A DNA stretch of 64,000 nt, from the NCBI GenBank assembly GCA_965230985.1, contig OZ246399.1, positions 558,001 through 622,000 of the forward strand, in the 5' to 3' direction. Shown here piece after piece: positions 56,385-64,000 of this stretch; within the stretch, counting starts at the first letter, position 1; each line of letters starts with the position of its first letter. Under the pieces are notes generated by a model. That model had not been told where the DNA came from, searched no databases, and worked only from the letters and a program-made list of their open reading frames with translations. Made by a program: the position numbers and the translations under genes. Origin of the DNA: UBA2211 sp035404185. GTDB taxonomy: Bacteria > Patescibacteriota > Minisyncoccia > Minisyncoccales > Minisyncoccaceae.

Positions 56385-57355
56385 ATATGTATTTTATCTA
56401 AAAACTCTTTGGGAAGAACTTTTTCTGCAAAGGACATATAGCCTATTGCAGTTTTCATTTGAATTTCAGTAGGAACATTTCTGTCCCCTCCGTGTTCATT
56501 GATCCAGTTTCTGACTGCATCTTTATCTAGGCCGACAGGAATCTTTCCTTCGCCATAAGATTCTTTCAGCCAGATGCGAGCAGTATCAGGAGTAATCCCC
56601 TCATCGGACCAGACAAGAATGGTTTCGCCATTTTTATCGATGTAGAGTCCGAATTCTCCTTTCCAGTCAGCAAGAATCAAATCCTTTTCATTAAGGAATC
56701 TGGATCCTGCATGGAAAATTGCCAAGGTAGTTGAACGAAGAAGCTGGGCCAGGATTTGAGCATCAATCTTGAAACACTTGTTCTCTTCTTCGGCCAGCCA
56801 TGCTCTTAAAAATTCGACTAGCTGATCGTAAGTAATGTTCTCGTCGTGCCCTTCTTTATTCTTTATGCTTGGAGTAAAGATAGCTGTTCCAAGCTTGTCG
56901 TACTCTTTCATATCTTTGGGTAATAAAAACCCAAGAGTAAAGAGACATCTCTTCTGATACTCCTTAAACAAAGATCCTGCAAGATATGCTCTTGCGATAC
57001 ATTCGACAGGAATCTGCGTAACTTCTCGAATGAAAAGAACTCGATTTCTGTACTTGCGCCGGTTTTTGTTTATCCCACCGCTGGCCATGGCGTACTCCTG
57101 GTCATAACTGATAATATCGTTCTCGATAATGTTTGAAAACATTGTCTTGAAAAATACTGTCAGCCAAAGGAGTATTTTACCTTTTTTGACTATTCCAAAA
57201 GGCAATCTTTCGTCACCGGCCGAAATCCGGTCGGTATAAATTGCCAAGCGTTCTTTTCTCTTTCTTTCTTGAAGCGGTTGGATGTGCGTCTGTACTTTAC
57301 CATCAGAAACAATTTCAAAATCATCTGACTTAGCATCAACTTTTGTCAAAATCAT
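56369..57355 (-). CDS. purC: SAICAR synthetase
   Basis: 328 residues from ATG with AAGGAG 8 nt upstream. Motifs of PurC: YTDRISAGDERLPFGI (the SDRISAFD loop, with Gly for Phe), NRVLFIREVTQIPVECIARAYLAGSLFKEY, FTPSIKNKEGHDENITYDQ, LILADWKGEFGLYIDKNG and WSDEGITPDTARIW. Joins aspartate to CAIR in purine synthesis. The leader holds a hairpin shared with the next gene upstream. Confidence 0.9.
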   Translation of the reverse strand: MILTKVDAKSDDFEIVSDGKVQTHIQPLQERKRKERLAIYTDRISAGDERLPFGIVKKGKILLWLTVFFKTMFSNIIENDIISYDQEYAMASGGINKNRRKYRNRVLFIREVTQIPVECIARAYLAGSLFKEYQKRCLFTLGFLLPKDMKEYDKLGTAIFTPSIKNKEGHDENITYDQLVEFLRAWLAEEENKCFKIDAQILAQLLRSTTLAIFHAGSRFLNEKDLILADWKGEFGLYIDKNGETILVWSDEGITPDTARIWLKESYGEGKIPVGLDKDAVRNWINEHGGDRNVPTEIQMKTAIGYMSFAEKVLPKEFLDKIHIEPKY

Positions 57356-57373
57356 ACAATGCTCTCCTTTTTT

Positions 57374-57390
57374 CAGCTCTCAAAGAACTG
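57374..57390 (-). promoter_or_regulatory. Leader hairpin before purC
   Basis: CAGTTC-TTTGA-GAGCTG, a few nt before the Shine-Dalgarno. The same hairpin, CAGTTC-ATTGA-GAACTG, precedes the purC-like gene at 58184-58200. Confidence 0.65.
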
Positions 57391-57417
57391 ACTGACTTAG
57401 ATATACCATAAACGTAT

Positions 57418-57438
57418 AAAAAAACAAGACAATGTCTT
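57418..57438 (-). terminator. Terminator after the purC-like gene
   Basis: AAGAC-ATT-GTCTT and seven T on the minus strand. Confidence 0.6.
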
Positions 57439-57461
57439 ATTAATTAAAAAGTGGGGAGGCA

Positions 57462-58169
57462 TTAGCCCGATTCCCCGACTTGTTTTTTATATACTGTCTT
57501 GGGCAGAATTTTTTCTGCTAGACAGGAAGTATCTTTTTCGATCGACCCTCCTCCTTTCTCTCTGATCTCGGCAGTTTGGAAATTGATTCCCTCGCCTATC
57601 CAGACAGGAATCACCTTACCACTCTCTTCATCGATTTCGATTCCGAGATTAATTCTGAAAGACACCAACTCCAATTCCTTCAGTGAAAAATAAGCACTAA
57701 GGACATCGGAAACAGTAAGGGCATTCTGTCTTAAAGCAAAAACGAAATGGGCAGGAATAATATTACTGTATTGTTCTTTCTCTTGAACCCACTCTTTGGT
57801 AGTCTCGACTGCTTGCCCGAAATTAAGCAAATCGCCATTAGAAAACACAATGTTTTCTCCTGACAAAATACAATCAAAGGGAAACTTATCAACCCTTCTC
57901 ACCATCAGAAGCCTTCCTAAATAAGCTGGCCTTTCATCTAGCGGAATATTGTTCAAGGCCACAATTCTTGGTTGATACATTTCCACAATGTTATTCCTGA
58001 TAAACCTCCAGACAAGGTTTTTAGGAAAAACATTGAGCATTCGCAAAGCTTTTCCGTCTCCGTTCACGTATGCTTTTAGAACAAGCTTTCTTAGTTCTTC
58101 ATCAAGCTCTTCGTGTGGCAGATAGTAACAGCAAACATCATCCGTTTTAATAAGCGTAAGGTTCTTCAT
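57462..58169 (-). CDS. Degenerate SAICAR synthetase-like paralogue
   Basis: 235 residues. Matches purC in parts: LLMVRRVDKFPFDCILSG aligns with its IREVTQIPVECIARAYLAG, LVSFRINLGIEIDEESGKVIPVWIGEGINFQTAEI with its substrate and metal loops, and AEKILPKTVYKK with its end. The N-terminal ATP-loop (SDRISA) and the HDENI segment are missing, so PurC activity is unlikely. It has its own strong Shine-Dalgarno and leader hairpin and an intact frame. A regulatory or non-catalytic partner is possible. Confidence 0.65.
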   Translation of the reverse strand: MKNLTLIKTDDVCCYYLPHEELDEELRKLVLKAYVNGDGKALRMLNVFPKNLVWRFIRNNIVEMYQPRIVALNNIPLDERPAYLGRLLMVRRVDKFPFDCILSGENIVFSNGDLLNFGQAVETTKEWVQEKEQYSNIIPAHFVFALRQNALTVSDVLSAYFSLKELELVSFRINLGIEIDEESGKVIPVWIGEGINFQTAEIREKGGGSIEKDTSCLAEKILPKTVYKKQVGESG

Positions 58170-58183
58170 GATAATCTCCTATT

Positions 58184-58200
58184 CAGTTCTCAATGAACTG
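58184..58200 (-). promoter_or_regulatory. Leader hairpin before the purC-like gene
   Basis: CAGTTC-ATTGA-GAACTG, perfect 6-bp stem, just before TAGGAG. Near-identical to the purC leader hairpin. Confidence 0.65.
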
Positions 58201-58228
58201 ACTGTATTATCTATACAATAATTATAAT

Positions 58229-58253
58229 AAAAAAGCAACGGACTCACCGTTAC
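58229..58253 (-). terminator. Terminator after obgE
   Basis: AACGG/CCGTT stem and six T on the minus strand, overlapping the stop codon. Confidence 0.8.
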
Positions 58254-59203
58254 TTTTTTTTCATTATCTCGTTTAGTATTTCTTTAACTTTTTCAATACT
58301 ATCATAGTCGTAAATGGAAATAGGAATCTTTTTCTTTCTCCATTTACTCATTCTTTCTTTTAAAACATCTTTATCCACCATATCAGTCTTGGTTATAAAA
58401 ATATATTCTTCTTTGTTTAACAATTCGGGATTATAATCTTCTAATTCTTTTTTAATTGTTTCGTAGTCTCTTTTGAAATCTTCTGATTCAGCTGAAATTA
58501 AATGAAATAGTATTTTAGTTCTTTCAACATGTCTTAAAAACTTAATTCCTAGGCCTTTTCCTTCTGAAGCTCCTTCAATCAATCCAGGAATATCAGCTAA
58601 TATCAAATCGTAATAAACTCCTAAATGAGGTTCTAATGTTGTAAAAGGATAGTTAGCTACTTTAGGATTAGCATTGGTTAGCTCTTTTAATAAGCTTGAT
58701 TTACCAACATTAGGCAAACCAATAAAACCAACATCAGCAATCATCTTTAATTCAAGCCTTAAGGTATAAGCCTCTCCTTTAATTCCTGGTTGGCACTGCA
58801 TCGGAGTCGTATTAGTTGAAGAACGAAAAAGAAAATTACCTCTTCCTCCCTTTCCTCCTTTAGCCATTAAAACTGGCTCTCCAATTTTAACTATTTCAAT
58901 CTTCTCATTTTTATCTAAATTATTAATTACGGTTCCAACTGGAACCTTAAAAATAACATCTTTGCCATTAGCTCCATCAACAAACTCACCTTTTCCATTT
59001 CCTCCGTCTTCGGCTTGAACCGCTTTCTTGAAACGAAATTGTTTTAAAGCGCTTAAATCAGAAACTCCGACAAAATAAAAACTGCCTCCTTCTCCTCCGG
59101 AGCCTCCTGTCGGACCTAAGGCAAATCTACTCTTTTGAAATGCAACGCATCCCTTGCCTCCATTTCCCGCTCTTACCCTAATTGTTACATCATCTATAAG
59201 CAT
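58250..59203 (-). CDS. obgE: GTPase Obg
   Basis: 317 residues. N-terminal glycine-rich OBG fold (VRAGNGGKGCVAFQKSRF, GPTGGSGGEGGS, AKGGKGGRGNFLF), then a GTPase with P loop VGFIGLPNVGKSSLL, switch FTTLEPHLGVYY, DIPGLIEGASEGKGLGIKFLRH and TKTD. The variable C-terminal domain is absent. Involved in 50S assembly. Ends in a terminator. Confidence 0.96.
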   Translation of the reverse strand: MLIDDVTIRVRAGNGGKGCVAFQKSRFALGPTGGSGGEGGSFYFVGVSDLSALKQFRFKKAVQAEDGGNGKGEFVDGANGKDVIFKVPVGTVINNLDKNEKIEIVKIGEPVLMAKGGKGGRGNFLFRSSTNTTPMQCQPGIKGEAYTLRLELKMIADVGFIGLPNVGKSSLLKELTNANPKVANYPFTTLEPHLGVYYDLILADIPGLIEGASEGKGLGIKFLRHVERTKILFHLISAESEDFKRDYETIKKELEDYNPELLNKEEYIFITKTDMVDKDVLKERMSKWRKKKIPISIYDYDSIEKVKEILNEIMKKK

Positions 59204-59275
59204 ATGTTTACACTAACCTAAATAAGCCCATAAATCAAATGAAAAAAGGTTGAAGCAAAAATTAGTAAATTTTTA

Positions 59276-60556
59276 TTATAAAAATCTCCAAAAATAAATA
59301 ATAAATAACACTGCAGAAATTGTCCATAAACAATAGGCACCTTTTATAAAATAGCTACCCTTTACTCCACCTTCTTTTTTCCCTTTCTTCCAGGACATAT
59401 AACCAAGGATAGCAAGTATTATCGCTAAAATAGGCCAAATATTATCAATAAACCAAGCAGGAAGTATTGATACTAAAGATGCCATATTAAAAGCATTATT
59501 ATTCGATACTTCTTTTTGACCTTCTTCGCTTGTTAAATTTTGTGAACCATTACCACCCTCACCATTCACCGGTGCACCTGAACCAGATTGTCCTCCTTCT
59601 GTATTTACTGATCCTCCTCCTGTAACACCGTTTGTTGCTGTTGGCTGAGGTTCGTTATTTGACTCTTGTCCAATTGTTATTTTAGAACGATCCACGACAA
59701 AACTATATTCTCTTCCAATCGTTGCTGGAGAAGCATGTGAAACAACCCTATAGTAATAAGTTTGTCCATATACTAAACCTGTTAAAGTTACTTTATGAGA
59801 AACTACCTTTTCTAACCCAGAATCATCACCTGATTTATAAAAAGCATAGCCAAAAGATGGTTCACCTTTTGAAAAATCAAAAGTATTCGGTTTGTCATCG
59901 TAGATTACCGCACTGGTCGAAGCATAATTTGTTAGCCAAGTTATCTCAACCTCATTTGCTTCATTTGAAACTTGTTTACTTAATTCCCCAGTTATAATCA
60001 AGCCAGGAGGAAGAACAACTGATCCACCTCCGCCACCACCGCCATAAATAACTGTGCCGCCACCACCGCCATCACCGCCACCAGGATTATCGGTTGCACC
60101 TTCTCCATTAAATCCAACGAGTAAATCAAATCCAACTACCGCATCTTGGAAAGAATTATTTGCATCTGAATCAAAAGATATCTTAAGATCATACTGTTCT
60201 GTTGAACCGTTACTTACTTGAGATAAATTTACTTCACCAGCCGCAAAAAATTGATTCAATGTGCCACTAAAAACTACAGTCGCACCATGCTTTATCTCTA
60301 AATTCAATTTCTGAGAGAATCCAGAAGGATCGCTTTTATTAATAGCTTCAATGATTGCTTTCTGTTCTTCACCACTTGTATTTGTTACTTTTACAAATCT
60401 AGTTACTGTACCACCTGGAACAAATGACGCCTCTTTAAAAAGCGGAGTTTGTTCAAACTGAACCGTAAGTCCGGCTGACAATGCTAAGCCAGGCATAACT
60501 ACAAAACCAAATATAATTGCGGAAAACAATGTTTTAAATAGTTTGATCTGTTTCAT
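59276..60556 (-). CDS. Cell-surface protein with a C-terminal membrane anchor
   Basis: 426 residues from the internal ATG (MKQIKLFKTLFSAIIFGF), chosen because it gives a proper signal peptide; a longer frame runs into the previous gene. Middle: a beta domain with VTRFVKVTNTSGEEQKAII, glycine-rich GGGDGGGGGTVIYGGGGGGG linker, a fibronectin-like segment (EVEITWLTNYASTSAVIY ... YYYRVVSHASP). C-terminal Ser/Gly-rich stalk and membrane helices. Last gene of the surface-protein operon. Confidence 0.7.
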   Translation of the reverse strand: MKQIKLFKTLFSAIIFGFVVMPGLALSAGLTVQFEQTPLFKEASFVPGGTVTRFVKVTNTSGEEQKAIIEAINKSDPSGFSQKLNLEIKHGATVVFSGTLNQFFAAGEVNLSQVSNGSTEQYDLKISFDSDANNSFQDAVVGFDLLVGFNGEGATDNPGGGDGGGGGTVIYGGGGGGGSVVLPPGLIITGELSKQVSNEANEVEITWLTNYASTSAVIYDDKPNTFDFSKGEPSFGYAFYKSGDDSGLEKVVSHKVTLTGLVYGQTYYYRVVSHASPATIGREYSFVVDRSKITIGQESNNEPQPTATNGVTGGGSVNTEGGQSGSGAPVNGEGGNGSQNLTSEEGQKEVSNNNAFNMASLVSILPAWFIDNIWPILAIILAILGYMSWKKGKKEGGVKGSYFIKGAYCLWTISAVLFIIYFWRFL

Positions 60557-62027
60557 TTGATGTAATATTATTTTGATCTGTATTAGCGCCATCAGTATTT
60601 GTACTTCCTGAATCTTGCGCTCCGTTATCTGTTGTTTGATTTTCCGGTATTATCTCTTGTTCTGAATTATTATCAGCACTTTCTTCTGGAGCCTCTAAAA
60701 CTATTGGCTCTTCTGGTTTTATTTCAGTAATTTCTGGAGTGATAACTTCGTCACCCCCTTCATCATTGCTCTGTTCTTCAATTAAAGGAGTTTCTGGTGG
60801 CATTGAACTACCTGATTGCTCAGACAATAACAATAAACCATCATCTTGTCCTATTTCTAAATCTGGAACATATTCTTTTTCAGCTAATAATTCTTGTTCT
60901 CTATTAATAAAGGATGATAAATCAGCATCCGATTCGTCTGATAAATTACGATCATTTGGAGTTCCAAGGTTAAATATATCTGAATGATCCCAGTAAGGTC
61001 TTGTGCCTAATAAATCAAGACAGGTGTGCCAGCTTGATTCACTTGCACCATCACCTGGAACATCGTTTCTCTCCATTGAAAGATGGAAGAATAAACCTTC
61101 ATAGCCAGCAGCCGGCAAACCATTGCCATCATCCGCTGTATCAATTAAATTAGAAGAATCAGCCCAGTCTGCTTTATATATTTTTATTTGTAAATCAGCA
61201 TCACGCAAATCAACGTTTGTATCAATTAAATTTGGAGTAACGCTAATTCCAGAATCACTTTCGCTGAAACGAGAAATCAAGAAAAATCCATTCGCCGGAA
61301 TTACTGTTCCGTCTGGAATTGTAAGCATTAAAACTTCTTGCTTAGTAGGCCCATGCCCAATCAATTTAGTAATTTGAAATCCTGAAATATTCAAATCATA
61401 TGATGTGGTGTTCTTTAATTCTATCCATTCATCTTTATTCTTCAAATAACTACCCATCCACATTAATTCGTTTATAACAATATCACCAGGATTAATAACC
61501 CATCTATCACTTGTTACAGTAGAAGAAATTCTTTTTTCATCGACAAAGCCACCAGAAGCTAATCCTTTTTGACTAGCCTTAAAAACTAATTCAAAAGAAC
61601 AACTTTTGCTTTGCCACTCTGCAGCATCAGAAATAAGTTCAGCTGAAAATATTTCGTTTGGCTTTACAGAAAAATCTATTTTATCAGTCAAAAAACTTGT
61701 CAAATATTGGGGCGTATTGGTTGTATCATCCTTCAAGTTTAAATTACTACACAAGTCACCAGAAGCATATTCCACGCTGACAGTGTAAACAAAATCAATT
61801 GTACCAGCTTTTTCTAATTCAATTGTCCTTACACTAGGAACACTAGGTTTTACTTGTGGAGCAAAATCTGATGAATCCTTTACATTAATCTTCAAAGTTC
61901 CGGTTACAATCTTTGATTCCGATGCCTCTGTATCAGAATAATGGGCATATGCCGGAAAAACAGAAACCAAACAAGCAAAGAAGCTGATTGTCAGACAAAC
62001 TATTATTTTGTTTATTTTTCTTTTCAT
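60534..62027 (-). CDS. Surface protein with TasA-like N-terminus and lamin-tail domain
   Basis: 497 residues. Signal peptide, then AHYSDTEASESKIVTGTLKINV, the start pattern of TasA/camelysin proteins processed by SipW. About 190-330 form a lamin-tail domain (DIVINELMWMGSYLKNKDEWIELKNTT). The last 130 residues are acidic and low in complexity. Coupled to sipW upstream by a 4-nt overlap and to the next gene by 23 nt. Confidence 0.75.
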   Translation of the reverse strand: MKRKINKIIVCLTISFFACLVSVFPAYAHYSDTEASESKIVTGTLKINVKDSSDFAPQVKPSVPSVRTIELEKAGTIDFVYTVSVEYASGDLCSNLNLKDDTTNTPQYLTSFLTDKIDFSVKPNEIFSAELISDAAEWQSKSCSFELVFKASQKGLASGGFVDEKRISSTVTSDRWVINPGDIVINELMWMGSYLKNKDEWIELKNTTSYDLNISGFQITKLIGHGPTKQEVLMLTIPDGTVIPANGFFLISRFSESDSGISVTPNLIDTNVDLRDADLQIKIYKADWADSSNLIDTADDGNGLPAAGYEGLFFHLSMERNDVPGDGASESSWHTCLDLLGTRPYWDHSDIFNLGTPNDRNLSDESDADLSSFINREQELLAEKEYVPDLEIGQDDGLLLLSEQSGSSMPPETPLIEEQSNDEGGDEVITPEITEIKPEEPIVLEAPEESADNNSEQEIIPENQTTDNGAQDSGSTNTDGANTDQNNITSNETDQTI

Positions 62028-62539
62028 AATGTAATTTCTTGTTTTTTCTTTTTAATTTCTTTTCTAATTTGCATTAATTGATCTCCAATAATTAGGAACA
62101 CTGGAACGATGATAATCAAAATAAATCCAATGGGTTTTTTAATAAAATCTACTACGTAACCAAGAAACGGAACGGAAAATAAAACCTTGCCTTCAACTGT
62201 ACTCTTGGAAACTAATGCTTGATCAGCAGAATCATTAGCGTCTCCTTTGGTGATATAGTAAGGAACTCCTGAATTGACTTGCATCTCTTTAATCCTATGC
62301 GTAGTCGGTATTTGATTTTTGCCAGTTTTCCCAAAAGTGATAATATCACCAATCTTATAATCACTAAAAGGTTTGATAACTACTATACTACCGGTATGAA
62401 TGGCTGGCTCCATAGAACCGGATAATACAGACAAAACTTTGAAATCACCAACCAAAGAAAATGTGGAAAGAATTAATAATATCGCTACGATAATAATAAT
62501 TCCTAAAATAGTATTATATAGATATTCAAAAATTTTCAT
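62024..62539 (-). CDS. sipW: SipW-type signal peptidase I
   Basis: 171 residues with two membrane helices. VLSGSMEPAIHTGSIVVI holds the catalytic Ser, and TTHRIKEM puts His where bacterial Lep has Lys: the archaeal/ER-type Ser-His form that includes SipW. Placed between two TasA-like genes, its probable substrates. Confidence 0.9.
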   Translation of the reverse strand: MKIFEYLYNTILGIIIIVAILLILSTFSLVGDFKVLSVLSGSMEPAIHTGSIVVIKPFSDYKIGDIITFGKTGKNQIPTTHRIKEMQVNSGVPYYITKGDANDSADQALVSKSTVEGKVLFSVPFLGYVVDFIKKPIGFILIIIVPVFLIIGDQLMQIRKEIKKKKQEITL

Positions 62540-62636
62540 TTGGTTAATTTTTATTACCCCTCTAAAACCTTTATAATCCCTCTCATTTCAAGAATGAGAA
62601 GGACTAAAAAGTTTTAAACTTTTACGAAATTTCTTA

Positions 62637-63842
62637 CTATTGAGGTGCAACAGGAGTATTAGAACAAGTGAAGCTTGGATTATTTCTCCATTGTTCTGCA
62701 TAGGCTGTCAAAGTTGCATTCAAAGTATTACCTTGTGCATCATTATTAACAGTTGAACCGTCACAACTAATAGTACTATCATTTACCGTCTGTGTGCCAA
62801 AACACCATGCTAAACCGATATATTTTGTAGTTCCACCTGTAATTGGTGTTCCTGGTGCCTGAGCTAATGCAATACTGGTATTAACCAATTTTCCATTATG
62901 CAAAATTGTTTCACCAGCTTGATAAATTCCGTCCTGATCAGCATCGTCCCAAATAAATACGTTCAAATCTCTGGAAATATATTCTATATTATCGCCTGAC
63001 TTTTTAGCATAGAAACAAGACCAAGCATCATTGCCATTAACGTGTAGGCTGATCAAATTAGTTCCGTAATCACCCGGCTTAACATCGTCAAAATCAAAGA
63101 AAGTATCGCCTGTTGCTAAATCTTTAGCTTGCCAAAGTTTGCAGTGAGTTTTAAAATAATCATCACCACAATTACCATTAATTGTAAATTTGTAGATTAG
63201 TCCAGCAGGATTTGTTTCAGGGTTACTACCTGCTACACCCTTATTTGTAACTACAAATTTCAAAATATTAGTTCCTTGAACAAAATAAGATGGATTAACG
63301 GTAATAGAATCAGCAGAAGAATAATTAAATTCTCCTGGATCCTGACCAAGTGAATTTCCGTTTAAATAAACTTGATAACCGTTATCACTAGCCAAAGCTA
63401 AATTAAGAGTAGCCCCACTAACTTCTCCCATCCACTCAAAGGTGTTCTGGAAGCTGTAGCTAGTGTCAACTTGAGTATCCGCTTGTTGAGTTGGATTGCT
63501 TTCCCAAATCCATTTAGCTTCGCCAGTAGAATCAAATGCCGCTTCGGTTAACCAAACAGGGTGCACCCAAGCGTGAACCGCTGGATACGAAGTTACTGGC
63601 ACGCCATTTTTTTCCACTACCATGTCATTACCATTCAAACTATAAACTTCAACACTACAGGTTTTACAATCCATACCATCGTAGGTCTGTTTTAAGTGGT
63701 CAACTTTTAAATTCATTGTTCCGGCCACAATTATATTACCAGCAGAAGTTTGTGTATCATTGAAATAAGCAATTGTACCGCCAATAGCAATTAGCGCAAC
63801 AAGAGCAATCAAAGAAACGCTAGTTAAAATTTTTTTATTCAT
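62637..63842 (-). CDS. TasA/camelysin-like exported fibre protein
   Basis: 401 residues. Signal peptide LTSVSLIALVALIAIGGTIA followed by YFNDTQTSAGNIIVAGTMNLKV, the classic TasA/SipW-substrate opening. The body is beta-rich with six or more cysteines and a DQDGIYQAGETIL calcium-loop-like segment. Probably forms extracellular fibres or a surface layer. First gene of the operon with sipW and two further surface proteins. Confidence 0.82.
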   Translation of the reverse strand: MNKKILTSVSLIALVALIAIGGTIAYFNDTQTSAGNIIVAGTMNLKVDHLKQTYDGMDCKTCSVEVYSLNGNDMVVEKNGVPVTSYPAVHAWVHPVWLTEAAFDSTGEAKWIWESNPTQQADTQVDTSYSFQNTFEWMGEVSGATLNLALASDNGYQVYLNGNSLGQDPGEFNYSSADSITVNPSYFVQGTNILKFVVTNKGVAGSNPETNPAGLIYKFTINGNCGDDYFKTHCKLWQAKDLATGDTFFDFDDVKPGDYGTNLISLHVNGNDAWSCFYAKKSGDNIEYISRDLNVFIWDDADQDGIYQAGETILHNGKLVNTSIALAQAPGTPITGGTTKYIGLAWCFGTQTVNDSTISCDGSTVNNDAQGNTLNATLTAYAEQWRNNPSFTCSNTPVAPQ

Positions 63843-63923
63843 ATTTTTCGGCTTTTTAAACTTTTCTAATTAGGAATTCATAAAAATATTATTATAAATT
63901 TTTATGAATTTCCCTTAACTTTT

Positions 63924-64000
63924 CTAAAAATTATGATAAGCGGTACAAGTTCCACTGGGAATATATCCTACACCATCACATGTCCAAGTCCATGACCCAT
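63924..64000 (-). CDS. C-terminal end of another WTWTC-repeat protein
   Basis: Only the last 25 codons lie in the window: SWTWTCDGVGYIPSGTCTAY and HNF before the stop. The WTWTC ... GTCTA pattern is the same repeat unit as in the pseudopilin at 47538-49763. It precedes the TasA-like gene on the same strand. The rest lies beyond the window edge. Confidence 0.6.
   Translation of the reverse strand, partial: GSWTWTCDGVGYIPSGTCTAYHNF

Noticed and set aside
62540..62636. Terminator between the TasA-like gene and sipW
   Set aside because: Hairpins CTCATT/AATGAG and AAAAGTT/AACTTTT are present but lack a proper T tract; at most an attenuator.

Overview
The window is AT-rich and tightly packed, and most genes run on the minus strand. 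Several traits suggest a Candidate Phyla Radiation (Patescibacteria, probably Parcubacteria-like) bacterium: short intergenic gaps with many ATGA-type overlaps, tRNA genes without encoded CCA, indirect tRNA amidation genes (gltX, gatC, gatA), an archaeal-type aspartyl-tRNA synthetase, MurL beside MurD, and many small membrane proteins. This taxonomic reading is an inference; no rRNA is present to confirm it.

Layout from left to right. 1-5.2 kb: gyrB, a tRNA-His / HNH / tRNA-Arg block, and a small exported-protein operon (secreted protein, cupin, glycoside hydrolase-like). 5.2-9.4 kb: an accessory region in which a multi-HTH regulator, a secreted protein, a 599-residue unknown and a 31-residue membrane peptide are separated by three near-identical tRNA-3'-end-like direct repeats plus a fourth diverged one, ending against a three-tRNA cluster. 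9.4-31 kb: a translation and cell-wall block (gatA, gatC, gltX, murG, two-component genes, ftsW, murD, murL, mraY, a D,D-carboxypeptidase, aspS, suhB, murC, thpR). 31-40 kb: PHP phosphoesterase, duplicated HAD phosphatases, a DMT-type permease and two inositol-3-phosphate synthases. One synthase carries an extra periplasmic-binding-protein-like domain, and a free copy of that domain is transcribed divergently from it. The other synthase sits in an operon with a PadR-like regulator and a CDP-alcohol phosphatidyltransferase. 40-45 kb: Doc-type toxin pair, efp, ferredoxin-thioredoxin-reductase-like protein with thioredoxin, HNH, xseAB. 44.7-45.1 kb: a candidate structured RNA. 45-59 kb: nuclease, NYN and HD proteins, a repeat-bearing pseudopilin, pyrH, purB, rlmN, rmuC, a candidate sRNA, DUF3800, U32, purC and a degenerate purC-like paralogue, obg. 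59-64 kb: a TasA-like / SipW / lamin-tail surface-protein operon and the end of another repeat protein.

Two start-site styles coexist. One group (gyrB, murG, PHP, xseA and others) has the -10 box exactly 6 nt before the start codon, which predicts leaderless mRNA. A second group (purB, purC, the fused inositol synthase, HAD-1, the hydrolase and some small ORFs) has longer leaders, usually with strong Shine-Dalgarno sites, several with consensus TTGACA promoters and visibly less AT-biased codons. The most notable items are the repeat-separated accessory genes, the inositol-synthase sensor fusion with its divergent partner, and two candidate non-coding RNAs. All calls are by eye from the sequence; no database or folding program was run.
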